A stretch of DNA of 64,000 bases from Oscillospiraceae bacterium (GTDB lineage: Bacteria > Bacillota > Clostridia > Oscillospirales > Oscillospiraceae): positions 1-64,000 of the forward strand of contig SVLO01000005.1 in assembly GCA_015067885.1 (NCBI GenBank). Direction: 5' to 3'. The stretch's first letter is position 1; every line of letters starts with the position of its first letter. The position numbers were made by a program, and so were the translations under genes. Below the pieces are notes generated by a model that worked only from the letters and a program-made list of their open reading frames with translations, searched no databases and was not told the DNA's origin. This document shows, one piece after another, positions 48,074-57,519 of the stretch.

Positions 48074-48553
48074 ATGTTCTGTGTTGGCGACAAGATCGTT
48101 CATCCGATGCATGGTGCCGGTGTTGTGGAAAGCATAACAGAGAACAAGATTGATGGAGTTATCCGCCAATATTATGTCATGCGTCTTCCTGTGCGCGCGA
48201 TGGTTGTCATGATCCCCACCCACAATTGCGCCGAGATCGGTGTGCGTCCGATTACCGATCAAGCCGGAGCGGAGCGAATTTTGGAAAGCCTGCCGAATAT
48301 CCAGGTTGACCTGGAGCAGAATTGGAATAGACGCTATCGCGAGAATATGGAGCGCTTGAAAAGCGGCGATTTGCTTGAAGTTGCCAAAGTTATCAAGGCG
48401 CTGATGGTACGCGATTGCGAGCGCGGCCTTTCAAACGGCGAACGTAAAATGCTCCATTCGGCAAAGGAGATCCTGATTTCCGAGCTGGTGCTGGCACTGA
48501 ACGACACCTATGAAAATACTGAGGTACGCGTAATTACGGCGCTGTCCCAATAA
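48074..48553 (+). CDS. CarD family transcriptional regulator (paralog 2, canonical)
   Basis: MFCVGDKIVHPMHGAGVVESI...QYYVMRLPVRAMVVMIPTHNCAEIGVRPI; upstream of ispD. Confidence 0.92.
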   Translation: MFCVGDKIVHPMHGAGVVESITENKIDGVIRQYYVMRLPVRAMVVMIPTHNCAEIGVRPITDQAGAERILESLPNIQVDLEQNWNRRYRENMERLKSGDLLEVAKVIKALMVRDCERGLSNGERKMLHSAKEILISELVLALNDTYENTEVRVITALSQ

Positions 48554-48600
48554 GTTGAAAAAGGAGCCGGTTGGCTCCTTTTTTGCAGGAGGAATTTGCT

Positions 48601-49320
48601 GTGTTTGGACTCTTTTCAAAACGAAATCATCCGACCATCTGTTCCGTGATCGTAGTTGCCGCCGGCAGCGCACGGCGTATGGAGGGCATTGATAAAGTGA
48701 TGGCGCCTTTGGAAGGAATTCCGGTTTTGGCGCGCACTCTGATGGTGTTCCAGCAGTGTCCCGAGGTCCACGAAATCGTGGTTGTTACCCGGGAGGATCT
48801 GCTGGAAAACATTGGCGCCATGTGTAAAGCGTATAACCTTGACAAAGTTTCCGGCGCAGTTATTGGTGGTGCGGAGCGTGTGCTGTCTGTGCGAGCAGGA
48901 CTACAGCAGGTACGCCAGGATGCCGAGCTGATCGCCATTCATGACGGCGCGCGGCCGTTTTTGTCACAGACGGTGCTTGCCGCCGTGCTGCAGCGCGCCA
49001 AACAATCCGGGGCAGCGGCCCCGGCCATCGCGGTAAACGACACGATCAAGCGGGTGGGGGATGCGGAGCTTATTGTGGATACCGTAGATCGCAGCGTCCT
49101 GCGCGCGGTGCAGACTCCGCAAGTGTTTCAGGCGGACCTGATTCGCACCGCGATAGAAAAGGCGGTGGCGGACGGTGTAGCTGTGACCGACGATTGCTCG
49201 GCTGTAGAGCGGCTCGGCATAGGGGTCGTCCTTACGCCCGGTGAGCGCGAAAATATCAAAATAACTACGCCGTTTGACATGAAGCTGGGACAGGCGATTT
49301 TACAATCGAGAGGGGAATAA
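48601..49320 (+). CDS. ispD: 2-C-methyl-D-erythritol 4-phosphate cytidylyltransferase
   Basis: VIVVAAGSARRMEGIDKVMAPLEGIPVLARTL; IHDGARPF; TDDCSAVE. Confidence 0.93.
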   Translation: MFGLFSKRNHPTICSVIVVAAGSARRMEGIDKVMAPLEGIPVLARTLMVFQQCPEVHEIVVVTREDLLENIGAMCKAYNLDKVSGAVIGGAERVLSVRAGLQQVRQDAELIAIHDGARPFLSQTVLAAVLQRAKQSGAAAPAIAVNDTIKRVGDAELIVDTVDRSVLRAVQTPQVFQADLIRTAIEKAVADGVAVTDDCSAVERLGIGVVLTPGERENIKITTPFDMKLGQAILQSRGE

Positions 49321-49323
49321 GCG

Positions 49324-49800
49324 ATGGTTCGGATCGGACATGGTTATGATGTACACCGCCTTGTGACGGAGCGCAAACTGATCTTGGGTGGTGTGGAGGT
49401 TCCCTACGAATTCGGCCTGTTGGGACATTCGGATGCAGATGTATTGACCCACGCGGTCATGGATGCGCTGTTGGGTGCCGTGGCCCTTGGGGACATCGGA
49501 ACCCATTTCCCTGATACGGACCCTGTCTATAAGGGCGCAGACAGCTTGAAATTACTGGACCACGTAATGCAGTTGTTGGAACGGCGTGGTTGGCAGGTGG
49601 GGAACGTCGATGCTACCATTGTGGCTCAGCGCCCCAAATTGGCGACCTATTTGCCGCAGATGAAGGAGAATTTGGCGCAACGGATGCACGTTTCTCCCGA
49701 ACAGGTGAATGTCAAGGCCACGACGGAAGAGAAGCTGGGCTTTACCGGTTCGGGCGAAGGCATTGCGGTTCACGCGGTAGCGCTGTTGGAACGAGATTGA
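49324..49800 (+). CDS. ispF: 2-C-methyl-D-erythritol 2,4-cyclodiphosphate synthase
   Basis: [52 protein letters not shown]. Confidence 0.97.
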   Translation: MVRIGHGYDVHRLVTERKLILGGVEVPYEFGLLGHSDADVLTHAVMDALLGAVALGDIGTHFPDTDPVYKGADSLKLLDHVMQLLERRGWQVGNVDATIVAQRPKLATYLPQMKENLAQRMHVSPEQVNVKATTEEKLGFTGSGEGIAVHAVALLERD

Positions 49801-49806
49801 TCATGG

Positions 49807-49837
49807 AAAAGGCGGAGCGGTTGCGCTCCGCCTTTTT
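49807..49837 (+). terminator. Terminator after ispF
   Basis: AAGGCGGAGCG-GTTG-CGCTCCGCCTTTTT. Confidence 0.85.
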
Positions 49838-49906
49838 GTGTCCTGTCGATGAAACACGCATAAGATGTGATGTGAGGGATCATTGCCAGGAAAGGACGGG
49901 ATCGGG

Positions 49907-50164
49907 ATGGTCAATTACCTCATTTTGTGCCGCTCGCTGACTCGCGCGCAGCGTTCGGCGGCTGTTTTGAAGCGGGCCGGGATATCAGCTGGCATTGTGC
50001 GCTGTCCTAAGGAAATTTCCGCAGAGGGGTGCAGCCATTGTGTAAAAATCGCGGGCCGTACCTTTGAGCGAGCGATTGCCCTACTGATGCTTGCAGAGTT
50101 GCGACCGAAACGGGTATTTTCCGTGGATGGTCTTGGCAGCTTTGAGGAGGTTGAGTTTACTTGA
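49907..50164 (+). CDS. DUF3343-like small protein (putative Se/S carrier-like)
   Basis: MVNYLILCRSLTRAQRSAAVLKRAGISAGIVRCPKEISAEGCSHCVKI; TTGA overlap with the cysteine-desulfurase-like gene. Confidence 0.8.
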   Translation: MVNYLILCRSLTRAQRSAAVLKRAGISAGIVRCPKEISAEGCSHCVKIAGRTFERAIALLMLAELRPKRVFSVDGLGSFEEVEFT

Positions 50165-51288
50165 TTTACCTTGACAGCGCCGCTACGACCCTGCAAAAAC
50201 CGAATCAGGTACTTTGGGCGGTACAGCGCGCAATGCGGACTATGGCAAGCCCGGGGCGGGGCAGTCACCGAGCGGCGGAACTGGCGGCGCAAACCGCTTT
50301 TGCCTGTCGTGAGGAGGCTGCGCAGTTGTTCGGTGTGGGCGATCCGGAACGTGTAATTTTTACCTGTAATGCCACTCATGGGTTAAACATCGCCATCAAA
50401 TCACTGGTTAAACCCGGTGATACTGTTGTTGTTTCGGGCTATGAACACAATGCGGTTACCCGGCCGCTTGCCGCTGTGGAAGGGGTGGAAATCCGCGTGG
50501 CGGACGGCCCACTGTTTCAACCGGAGGAGATGTTGGCCCGCTTTGAACAGCTTGTCACACCGGAGGTCGCCTGCGTGATTTGCAACCATATATCAAACGT
50601 ATTTGGTTATATCCTGCCGATGGATGAAATTGCGGAGCTTTGTATGCGCAGAAACGTACCTTTGATCGTAGATGCCTCGCAGTCGGCGGGGACGATCCCC
50701 ATCGATATGGAGCGCTGGAAGGCAGCGTTTGTTGCTATGCCGGGACACAAAGGCCTTTACGGTCCACAGGGAACCGGGCTGCTGCTCTGCAACGCGCCGA
50801 CCATCCCGCTGGTAGAAGGGGGGACCGGAAGCGCATCAGCCTTACAGCAGATGCCGGATGACTTACCGGACCGCCTGGAGGCGGGAACGCACAATATTCC
50901 GGGTATTGCGGGCTTGCTGGAGGGGCTGCGCTTTGTGCGCAGGCGCGGGGTGGCGCAAATCGGTCAAAATGAAACCGGACTCAGCCAACGTATGGCCCTT
51001 GGCCTTTCACGCATTCCGGGTATCCGCGTCTTTGAACAGGGGGAGGGACCACGTTGTCGAGGCGGCGTGCTGTCCTTTCGGGCAGAAGGACACGATTGCG
51101 AAGAATTGGGACGGAAACTCGGTGAGCTTGGCATCGCGGTACGCAGCGGATTGCACTGCGCACCCCTGGCGCACAAGACCGCCGGAACCTTTGAAACCGG
51201 GACGATCCGGGCGAGTATTTCCGCATTTAACACGATGGATGAAGTGGAACGCTTCGTTGGGACCGTGGCGCATATTCTGAAAAAATAA
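50161..51288 (+). CDS. Class V aminotransferase (cysteine desulfurase / selenocysteine lyase family)
   Basis: MIYLDSAATTLQKP; VDASQSAGTIPIDM; AMPGHKGLYGPQGTGLL (PLP Lys); RSGLHCAPLAHKT. Confidence 0.93.
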   Translation: MIYLDSAATTLQKPNQVLWAVQRAMRTMASPGRGSHRAAELAAQTAFACREEAAQLFGVGDPERVIFTCNATHGLNIAIKSLVKPGDTVVVSGYEHNAVTRPLAAVEGVEIRVADGPLFQPEEMLARFEQLVTPEVACVICNHISNVFGYILPMDEIAELCMRRNVPLIVDASQSAGTIPIDMERWKAAFVAMPGHKGLYGPQGTGLLLCNAPTIPLVEGGTGSASALQQMPDDLPDRLEAGTHNIPGIAGLLEGLRFVRRRGVAQIGQNETGLSQRMALGLSRIPGIRVFEQGEGPRCRGGVLSFRAEGHDCEELGRKLGELGIAVRSGLHCAPLAHKTAGTFETGTIRASISAFNTMDEVERFVGTVAHILKK

Positions 51289-51292
51289 CCTT

Positions 51293-51336
51293 CACCGCCA
51301 CAGCTTTTTTGCATAAAGCCGTGGCGGTGATTTTTT
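51293..51336 (+). terminator. Terminator after the class V aminotransferase gene
   Basis: TCACCGCCACAGCTTT ... AAAGCCGTGGCGGTGATTTTTTT. Confidence 0.8.
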
Positions 51337-51382
51337 TGTAGGCTCATGAAGAAAAAATACTGTGTTTTCAGGGCGTAGATGC

Positions 51383-51411
51383 TTGCCAATTCTGATTTCT
51401 TATTGTATAAT
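51383..51411 (+). promoter_or_regulatory. Promoter for cdaA
   Basis: TTGCCA (51383-51388), 17 bp, TATAAT (51406-51411). Confidence 0.7.
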
Positions 51412-51469
51412 GTATCCGTATAGTTATTTTTTCACGTACACAGGTCTAGTGAGAAGGCGGGGGATTGCA

Positions 51470-52351
51470 ATGCAAGCGATTTTACGGTTTTTCGAAGCGT
51501 TCTTCGGCATGGTTCGCATCAGCGATGTACTGGACATCGCCATACTGTCTTTTTTCATTTACAAGCTGATTTGGGCAACCAGAAAGAACAGCTTTGGTCG
51601 TGTTCTGAAGGGGGTCGGTGTCCTTCTTGTTATGATGGCGCTTGCCTCTGTGTTGAAGCTGTACGCAGTGAGTTACCTATTCAACATTGTGATCGATTGG
51701 GGCGTATTTGCTCTGATCGTCATTTTCCAGCCGGAAATTCGGCGGCTGCTGGAGCGTGTTGGCGATAGTCGCTTGTTTGTGGCGCTGTTCTCGTCCCGGA
51801 ACCGGAATGTGAATGTAGTTGACCGGGCCATTCGGGAAACGGTCAATGCCTACGAGAAAATGTCTAAGGACAAGGTTGGCGCGCTGATGGTGTTTGAGCG
51901 GCAGAACCACCTGGACGACGTAATCAAAACCGGTACGACTCTCGATGCGGCGGTCAGCTCCGAATTGCTGAAAAACCTGTTTTGGGATAAGGCTCCGCTG
52001 CACGACGGTGCCGTTGTGGTTCGCAACGGCAGAATCATTGCCGCGGGCTGCGTCCTCCCTTTGTCCGGGAACGAAAATCTCAGCCGTGATTTGGGAATGC
52101 GTCATCGGGCGGGTATCGGTGTCAGTGAACACTCCGATGCGGTGGCGGTCATTGTGTCGGAGGAAACCGGCTCCATCTCTGTGGCGGTAGGCGGTATGCT
52201 GAAACGCCATCTGGCTCCTGAAACCCTGACACGTCTTTTGGAGAACGAGCTTTTGTCCAAGGATGAGGCAGAGAATGTGAACGTACTGAGTCTGATATCT
52301 TCACTACTCTCGCGCGGCAAGAAGGGGGACGAGCAGGATGAAGAAAATTAA
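51470..52351 (+). CDS. cdaA: Diadenylate cyclase CdaA (c-di-AMP synthase)
   Basis: N-terminal TMs; DAC motifs LHDGAVVVRNGRI and GMRHRAGIGVSEHSDAVAVIVSEETG. Confidence 0.96.
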   Translation: MQAILRFFEAFFGMVRISDVLDIAILSFFIYKLIWATRKNSFGRVLKGVGVLLVMMALASVLKLYAVSYLFNIVIDWGVFALIVIFQPEIRRLLERVGDSRLFVALFSSRNRNVNVVDRAIRETVNAYEKMSKDKVGALMVFERQNHLDDVIKTGTTLDAAVSSELLKNLFWDKAPLHDGAVVVRNGRIIAAGCVLPLSGNENLSRDLGMRHRAGIGVSEHSDAVAVIVSEETGSISVAVGGMLKRHLAPETLTRLLENELLSKDEAENVNVLSLISSLLSRGKKGDEQDEEN

Positions 52352-53564
52352 AGAAAGCAGATGGGTATACATCCTGTTGTCCGTTTTAATCGCAACCACG
52401 CTGTGGCTGTTTGTGCGCATGGATGAGGACCCCGAAATGGAAAAGCGCGAGAGCGGTATCCCGGTGGTCCTTTCCGGTGAGCGTGTGCTGGAGACGCAGG
52501 GACTCATGGTGGATCAGATTTCCCCCGCCGATGTTACCCTGGTTTGGAAGGGTGACTGGCACGATGTCAGTCAGCTCCATCGGGACAACGTAAGCGTCGG
52601 CATCGACGTTTCCAAAATCACCGAGCCGGGCGAATATACCCTTGAATTTACACCGAATTATCCCGTTACGGTGGCATCCTCTGCGGTATCGCTGCAAAGC
52701 AGCGATCCTCAGGCGATCGCGGTTACTGTTACGAAAATCTACTCCAAGCAGATGGACATCGAACCCATATTTAAGGGCAGCATCGGTGATGGCTATCAGG
52801 CCGGTGAATTTATCGTGGAGCCGGAGCAGGTGCAGATCAGCGGCGCTCAGGAGAAAGTTGAGCGCATCCAACGGGTCCAGGTCGTGCTGGAGCAGAGGAA
52901 GATGAAGGAGAGCTTTTCCGGGGCGCTTGAGCTGCAGTTCCTGGACGAAAACGGAAAGGCCGTGGACACTGCCGGGCTTCGTTTCAGCACCACGAGCGCC
53001 AATGTCTATATGCCCATTGTTGTGGTGAAGGAGCTTCCGCTTGCGGTTGATTTTGTTGCAGGTGGCGGAGCGACCGTGGACAATATCGAGTACTCCATCG
53101 AGCCGAAAACCATCACCGTTTCCGGACCTGAGGAGGTGCTGGCCCACCTTGACCACATTACGTTGGGAAGTGTGGATCTGGCCCACGTTATCGGAGACTA
53201 TACCAACGAATACCCCATATACCTTTCTGCGGAGCTGGAGAATATCAGTGGCACGGATACCGCTCAGGTCCGGGTTTTGGTCAGCGGATTGGTCACCAAG
53301 ACGGTGGAAGTGGAGAACATCCAACTGATTAACGTGCCGAAAGGCTATAAGGCCGCCCTGGTCACACAAAAGCGTTCCATTACCCTGCGCGGTACACAGC
53401 AGGCGCTGGACAAGGTGGTTTTGGCTCAAATTCGTATGGAAGCGGATCTGTCCGATTTGGCAGCTACCGGCTCGTATAACGTGCCGGTAACGGTCTATCT
53501 GTATGCCGGAAACGATGTGGGTGTCATCGGGCAAAATAATGTTGTGGTCAAGCTGACCAAGTAA
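52338..53564 (+). CDS. cdaR: CdaR-like YbbR-domain protein
   Basis: N-terminal TM SRWVYILLSVLIATTLWLFV, YbbR repeats, follows cdaA. Confidence 0.9.
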   Translation: MKKIKESRWVYILLSVLIATTLWLFVRMDEDPEMEKRESGIPVVLSGERVLETQGLMVDQISPADVTLVWKGDWHDVSQLHRDNVSVGIDVSKITEPGEYTLEFTPNYPVTVASSAVSLQSSDPQAIAVTVTKIYSKQMDIEPIFKGSIGDGYQAGEFIVEPEQVQISGAQEKVERIQRVQVVLEQRKMKESFSGALELQFLDENGKAVDTAGLRFSTTSANVYMPIVVVKELPLAVDFVAGGGATVDNIEYSIEPKTITVSGPEEVLAHLDHITLGSVDLAHVIGDYTNEYPIYLSAELENISGTDTAQVRVLVSGLVTKTVEVENIQLINVPKGYKAALVTQKRSITLRGTQQALDKVVLAQIRMEADLSDLAATGSYNVPVTVYLYAGNDVGVIGQNNVVVKLTK

Positions 53565-53588
53565 AATCAGAGAAGGGAAGCGGCTTTC

Positions 53589-54017
53589 ATGGCGCAGACG
53601 GCAATCGTAACGCGTATCCTGTCCGACGGCAAAGCCGAGATTTCCCTGCTGTGTCAGAAGACGTGTGGACTCAGTTGTAACAGCGGCTGCGATGGATGTA
53701 CCTCCAAAGTCGGGGATGAACGTTTGGCGACAGCAAACAATGCGCCGGGTGTATGGGTGGGTGCCGTTGTAACGGTCCAGCCAAACCACTGTGGGTCTGC
53801 GTGGGCTGCCGGGTTGGTTTTCCTGCTGCCTTGCGTGGGGATGGTGATCGGCTACCTGTGTGCCGATTGGCTATGCCTTTCCCGGGGGATATGTATTGTG
53901 TCCGCGTTTTTGGGGACGGGAGCCGGCTTTCTCCCGGCCATCCTGGTAAACCGGGTGATCGAAAAAAAGAAGACACCGGAGTTTACCATTACTTCTATTA
54001 CTTCCTTAAGGCGGTGA
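53589..54017 (+). CDS. RseC/SoxR-reducing-system-like membrane protein
   Basis: CQKTCGLSCNSGCDGC Cys cluster followed by two TM segments. Confidence 0.85.
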   Translation: MAQTAIVTRILSDGKAEISLLCQKTCGLSCNSGCDGCTSKVGDERLATANNAPGVWVGAVVTVQPNHCGSAWAAGLVFLLPCVGMVIGYLCADWLCLSRGICIVSAFLGTGAGFLPAILVNRVIEKKKTPEFTITSITSLRR

Positions 54018-54023
54018 GGGTGT

Positions 54024-54896
54024 ATGTTTGGTTATGTGCGCCCCTTTCGCGGGGAGTTGAAGTGTAAGGATCTGGAACTATACCGTGCGACCTACTGCGG
54101 CCTGTGCCGTACCCTGCGCCGCCGTTGCGGCATTATGGCACCCATGATACTCAACTACGATTTTACGTTCCTTGCCTTGCTGACGGCACCCGAAAAGGGA
54201 GAGCAGGTGACGTGCAGGCATCGATGCCACGTGTTGCCTGTCAGGCGGTGTATGTGCCAACAGTCCCCGGCCCTGGAACAGGCGGCAGACGCAAGTGTGA
54301 TTTTGACCCACTGGCAGTTAAAGGACAAGATCCGGGATGACAAAGGCTTTGCCCGGGTCAAAGCCCGCTGTGTAAAGCTGTTGTTGTCCCGTGCCTACGT
54401 CAGGGCGACACGACGCCTGCCCGAGTTTGACCGTGTGGTAGCCGGCCAATTGGAACAGCTTCATCAACTGGAGCAGGAGCGGTGTCCCTCTTTGGATCGC
54501 CCGGCCGATACTTTTGCAAAGCTATTGATGGCTGCGGCGCCTGCGGTAGAAGATGCCGGTCACCGGCGTGCCACGGAACAACTGTTGTACCACCTTGGCC
54601 GTTGGATTTACCTTATAGATGCTAGAGATGACCTGGAGGAAGACCGCAAATCCGGCAACTACAACCCAATCGCTTTGCGCTGGGACGGAGAGATTTTGGA
54701 CGAGGAACTGCAGAACACACTGAATCATTCCATTGCTCTGATGCGCTCTGCCGCAGACCTTCTGAATTTCGGAAGGCAGACGGAACTGATCGAAAATGTG
54801 TTGCGATTCGGGCTTCCGGCTGTGCAGAGGGCAGTATTCGCCGGACAGTGGAAGCAAGTACAAAAACAAAAGATTTGGAGAACGAAGTATGAATGA
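54024..54896 (+). CDS. DUF5685-like protein, Cys-rich, helical
   Basis: [73 protein letters not shown]. Confidence 0.8.
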   Translation: MFGYVRPFRGELKCKDLELYRATYCGLCRTLRRRCGIMAPMILNYDFTFLALLTAPEKGEQVTCRHRCHVLPVRRCMCQQSPALEQAADASVILTHWQLKDKIRDDKGFARVKARCVKLLLSRAYVRATRRLPEFDRVVAGQLEQLHQLEQERCPSLDRPADTFAKLLMAAAPAVEDAGHRRATEQLLYHLGRWIYLIDARDDLEEDRKSGNYNPIALRWDGEILDEELQNTLNHSIALMRSAADLLNFGRQTELIENVLRFGLPAVQRAVFAGQWKQVQKQKIWRTKYE

Positions 54897-55470
54897 TCCC
54901 TACCGCGTGTTGGGGGTGGACCCCAGCGCCAGTGACGAGGAAATTAAACGCGCATATCGGGACCTGGCCCGCAAGTATCACCCTGATAATTATCAAAACA
55001 ACCCTTTGGCCGATTTGGCAGAGGAAAAGATGAAGGCGGTAAACGAGGCGTATGACGCGATTCAAAAACAGCGCCAAGGTGGCGGAACTTCCGGCCGCAG
55101 CTACAGCACATCCTATTCTTCTTCCGGAAACAGCGATCCGTCTTTTGCGCGGATCCGAAGCGCGATTTCCAGAGGTGATTTGCAGCAGGCGGACCAGTTG
55201 TTGCGTCAGATCAGCGATCATGGTGCCGAATGGCACTTTCTGAGCGGTGCCGTTGCCTATCGCCGCGGCTGGCTGGACGAGGCGAAGCAGCACTACCGCA
55301 TGGCCTGTCAAATGGATCCTGGCAACATGGAATATCGTCAGGCGCTGGCAGCGATGGAACAGTCCGGCGGATATTCCGGCTACGGAACGTCCAGCGGGCT
55401 GGCAGATTGCTGTGCCACCTATTTATGTCTGAGATGCCTTTGCCCTTGTGACGGAGGCTTTTTCTGCTAA
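54889..55470 (+). CDS. DnaJ-domain protein with Cys-rich C-terminus
   Basis: [35 protein letters not shown] (HPD); ...[23 protein letters not shown]. Confidence 0.9.
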   Translation: MNDPYRVLGVDPSASDEEIKRAYRDLARKYHPDNYQNNPLADLAEEKMKAVNEAYDAIQKQRQGGGTSGRSYSTSYSSSGNSDPSFARIRSAISRGDLQQADQLLRQISDHGAEWHFLSGAVAYRRGWLDEAKQHYRMACQMDPGNMEYRQALAAMEQSGGYSGYGTSSGLADCCATYLCLRCLCPCDGGFFC

Positions 55471-55494
55471 GGATAAATTAAAGGAAGTGTGATT

Positions 55495-56373
55495 ATGGTC
55501 AAAAGTATGACCGGCTACGGTCGGGGAGAGGCCGTGTTAAACGGTCGTTCCATTACGGTGGAGGTGCGTTCGGTTAACAACCGCTATCTGGATTGTACCG
55601 TTAAGCTGCCCCGGCTGTATATCTTTGCCGAGGACGCCATCAAGACACGGGTGCAGGGGGCGCTTTCTCGTGGCAAGGTAGATGTGTTTGTCAGTTTGGA
55701 CAACGCTGAGGCAGAGCAGGTCGTTATCTCTGTAAATAAGCCTGTGGCGGACAGCTATTATGCTGCACTGGTCGCTCTGCGTGATCAGTATCAACTGAAG
55801 GACGACATCTCTGTATCCTTGCTGTCCAAATTTCAGGACGTGCTGTTGGTGGAAAAGAGCCAGGAGGATATGGAGGCTGTGGCCGCCGACATCTGCAGTG
55901 TACTTGATATGGCTTTGGCTGATTACACCGAAATGCGCGCGCGCGAAGGTGAGAAGTTGGCTGCCGATGTAAGTGAGCGTGCCAATACAATCAAGCAGCT
56001 GCTTGCCAAGGTGGAGGAGCGTTCGCCCAAGACGGTGACAGAGTACCGCGCCAAGCTGGAAGCGCGTATGCGTGAGGTTTTGGCCAACACACAGCTGGAC
56101 GAGGGACGGATCATTACCGAGGCCGCTATTTTTGCTGATAAGGTCGCCGTAGACGAGGAAACGGTTCGCCTGCACAGCCATTTGGGGCAGTTGGATGAGA
56201 TGTTGTCCAGCGGTGTGCCCGTGGGCAGAAAGCTGGACTTCCTGATCCAGGAGTTTAATCGTGAGGCCAATACTATCGGTTCCAAATGTACCGACCTTGA
56301 GATTTCACGCTATGTGGTGGATATGAAAGCTGAGATCGAAAAAATTCGGGAGCAGGTTCAGAATGTGGAGTAA
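55495..56373 (+). CDS. yicC: YicC family endoribonuclease-like protein
   Basis: [70 protein letters not shown]. Confidence 0.95.
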   Translation: MVKSMTGYGRGEAVLNGRSITVEVRSVNNRYLDCTVKLPRLYIFAEDAIKTRVQGALSRGKVDVFVSLDNAEAEQVVISVNKPVADSYYAALVALRDQYQLKDDISVSLLSKFQDVLLVEKSQEDMEAVAADICSVLDMALADYTEMRAREGEKLAADVSERANTIKQLLAKVEERSPKTVTEYRAKLEARMREVLANTQLDEGRIITEAAIFADKVAVDEETVRLHSHLGQLDEMLSSGVPVGRKLDFLIQEFNREANTIGSKCTDLEISRYVVDMKAEIEKIREQVQNVE

Positions 56374-56387
56374 GGGAGTCGTGCATT

Positions 56388-56654
56388 GTGAAACTGATTA
56401 ACATTGGCTTTGGAAATATGATTTCTGCCGGACGGCTGGTGGCTATCGTCAGCCCCGATTCCGCCCCCATCAAGCGCATGGTGCAGGAGGCGCGGGACCG
56501 CGGCATTTTGATTGATGCTACCTATGGACGCAAAACCAATTCGGTACTGATCATGGATAATGACCATTTGGTGCTGTCCGCCCTTGAACCGGAAGCTGTG
56601 GCAGGACATCTTGGAGATATCAGCCCCTCTGGGATGAAGGAGGTTGAGAGATGA
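56388..56654 (+). CDS. remA: Extracellular matrix regulator RemA / DUF370
   Basis: [57 protein letters not shown]. Confidence 0.94.
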   Translation: MKLINIGFGNMISAGRLVAIVSPDSAPIKRMVQEARDRGILIDATYGRKTNSVLIMDNDHLVLSALEPEAVAGHLGDISPSGMKEVER

Positions 56655-57268
56655 CTTCAAAAAAGAAAAATCGGGGACAGTTGATCGTGCTGTCCGGCCC
56701 CTCCGGCACCGGGAAAAGTACCGTCATAGCCGAACTGATGGCACAGCGGAGCTTGTTCTTTTCCGTTTCTTACACCACCCGGTCTCCGCGGGTAGGGGAA
56801 CAAGATGGCGTAAACTACAACTTCGTCTCCCGACAGGAGTTTGAACGCATGATTGCCGCCAACGAGCTGCTGGAATATGCGGAATACGTTAACAACTACT
56901 ACGGTACATCCCTAAAGGTGATTCAGGAGAAGCTCGATGCCGGAATTGATGTGCTTTTGGACATCGAAGTCAAGGGTGCCGCAAAGGTTCGCAACTGCTG
57001 CCCCGATGCAATTTTTATCTTCATGATCCCCCCGTCTTTCGAAGAACTGTCCCGCCGTCTGCACGGTCGGAACACGGACAACGAAGCGGTGATCACCGGC
57101 CGGCTGGAAAAAGCCCGGGCGGAATATAAAGAGATCCCCAACTACGATTACCTTGTTGTTAACGACAAGGTGTCCAATGCGGTTGGGGAAATCGAAGCCA
57201 TCCTGACTGCGGCGGAATGCCGTGTAGCAAACCGAAACTATATGATCGAAGGAGATAATGCGTTATGA
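56651..57268 (+). CDS. gmk: Guanylate kinase
   Basis: [47 protein letters not shown]. Confidence 0.97.
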   Translation: MTSKKKNRGQLIVLSGPSGTGKSTVIAELMAQRSLFFSVSYTTRSPRVGEQDGVNYNFVSRQEFERMIAANELLEYAEYVNNYYGTSLKVIQEKLDAGIDVLLDIEVKGAAKVRNCCPDAIFIFMIPPSFEELSRRLHGRNTDNEAVITGRLEKARAEYKEIPNYDYLVVNDKVSNAVGEIEAILTAAECRVANRNYMIEGDNAL

Positions 57269-57450
57269 TGCTCTACCCCCCTATGAAAGACCTACTGGCC
57301 AATGTACACAGCCGCTACGAGCTGGTCAATGTCGTTGCCTGCCGCGCTCGTGAAATCGCTTTTGAAGCCGAGGAAAACGGCACCCCGCTGGAGGATAAGC
57401 CTGTCAGCATTGCCATCCGTGAGGTGGCTGCCGGTAAGAGCGCTGAGTAA
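57265..57450 (+). CDS. rpoZ: RNA polymerase omega subunit
   Basis: SRYELVNVVACRAREIAFEAEE...KPVSIAIREVAAGK; after gmk. Confidence 0.9.
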   Translation: MMLYPPMKDLLANVHSRYELVNVVACRAREIAFEAEENGTPLEDKPVSIAIREVAAGKSAE

Positions 57451-57519
57451 GTCCAACGGTAAAGGCAAGTGAGAGAACATTGCCTCTCACTTGCTTTTTC
57501 GATGAAAAGGGGCGGTGAA

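Noticed and set aside
49883-51288. Selenoprotein with in-frame TGA (Sec) in the DUF3343/desulfurase pair
   Set aside because: Both reading frames are complete with normal stops and no SECIS-like hairpin was noticed after a TGA.
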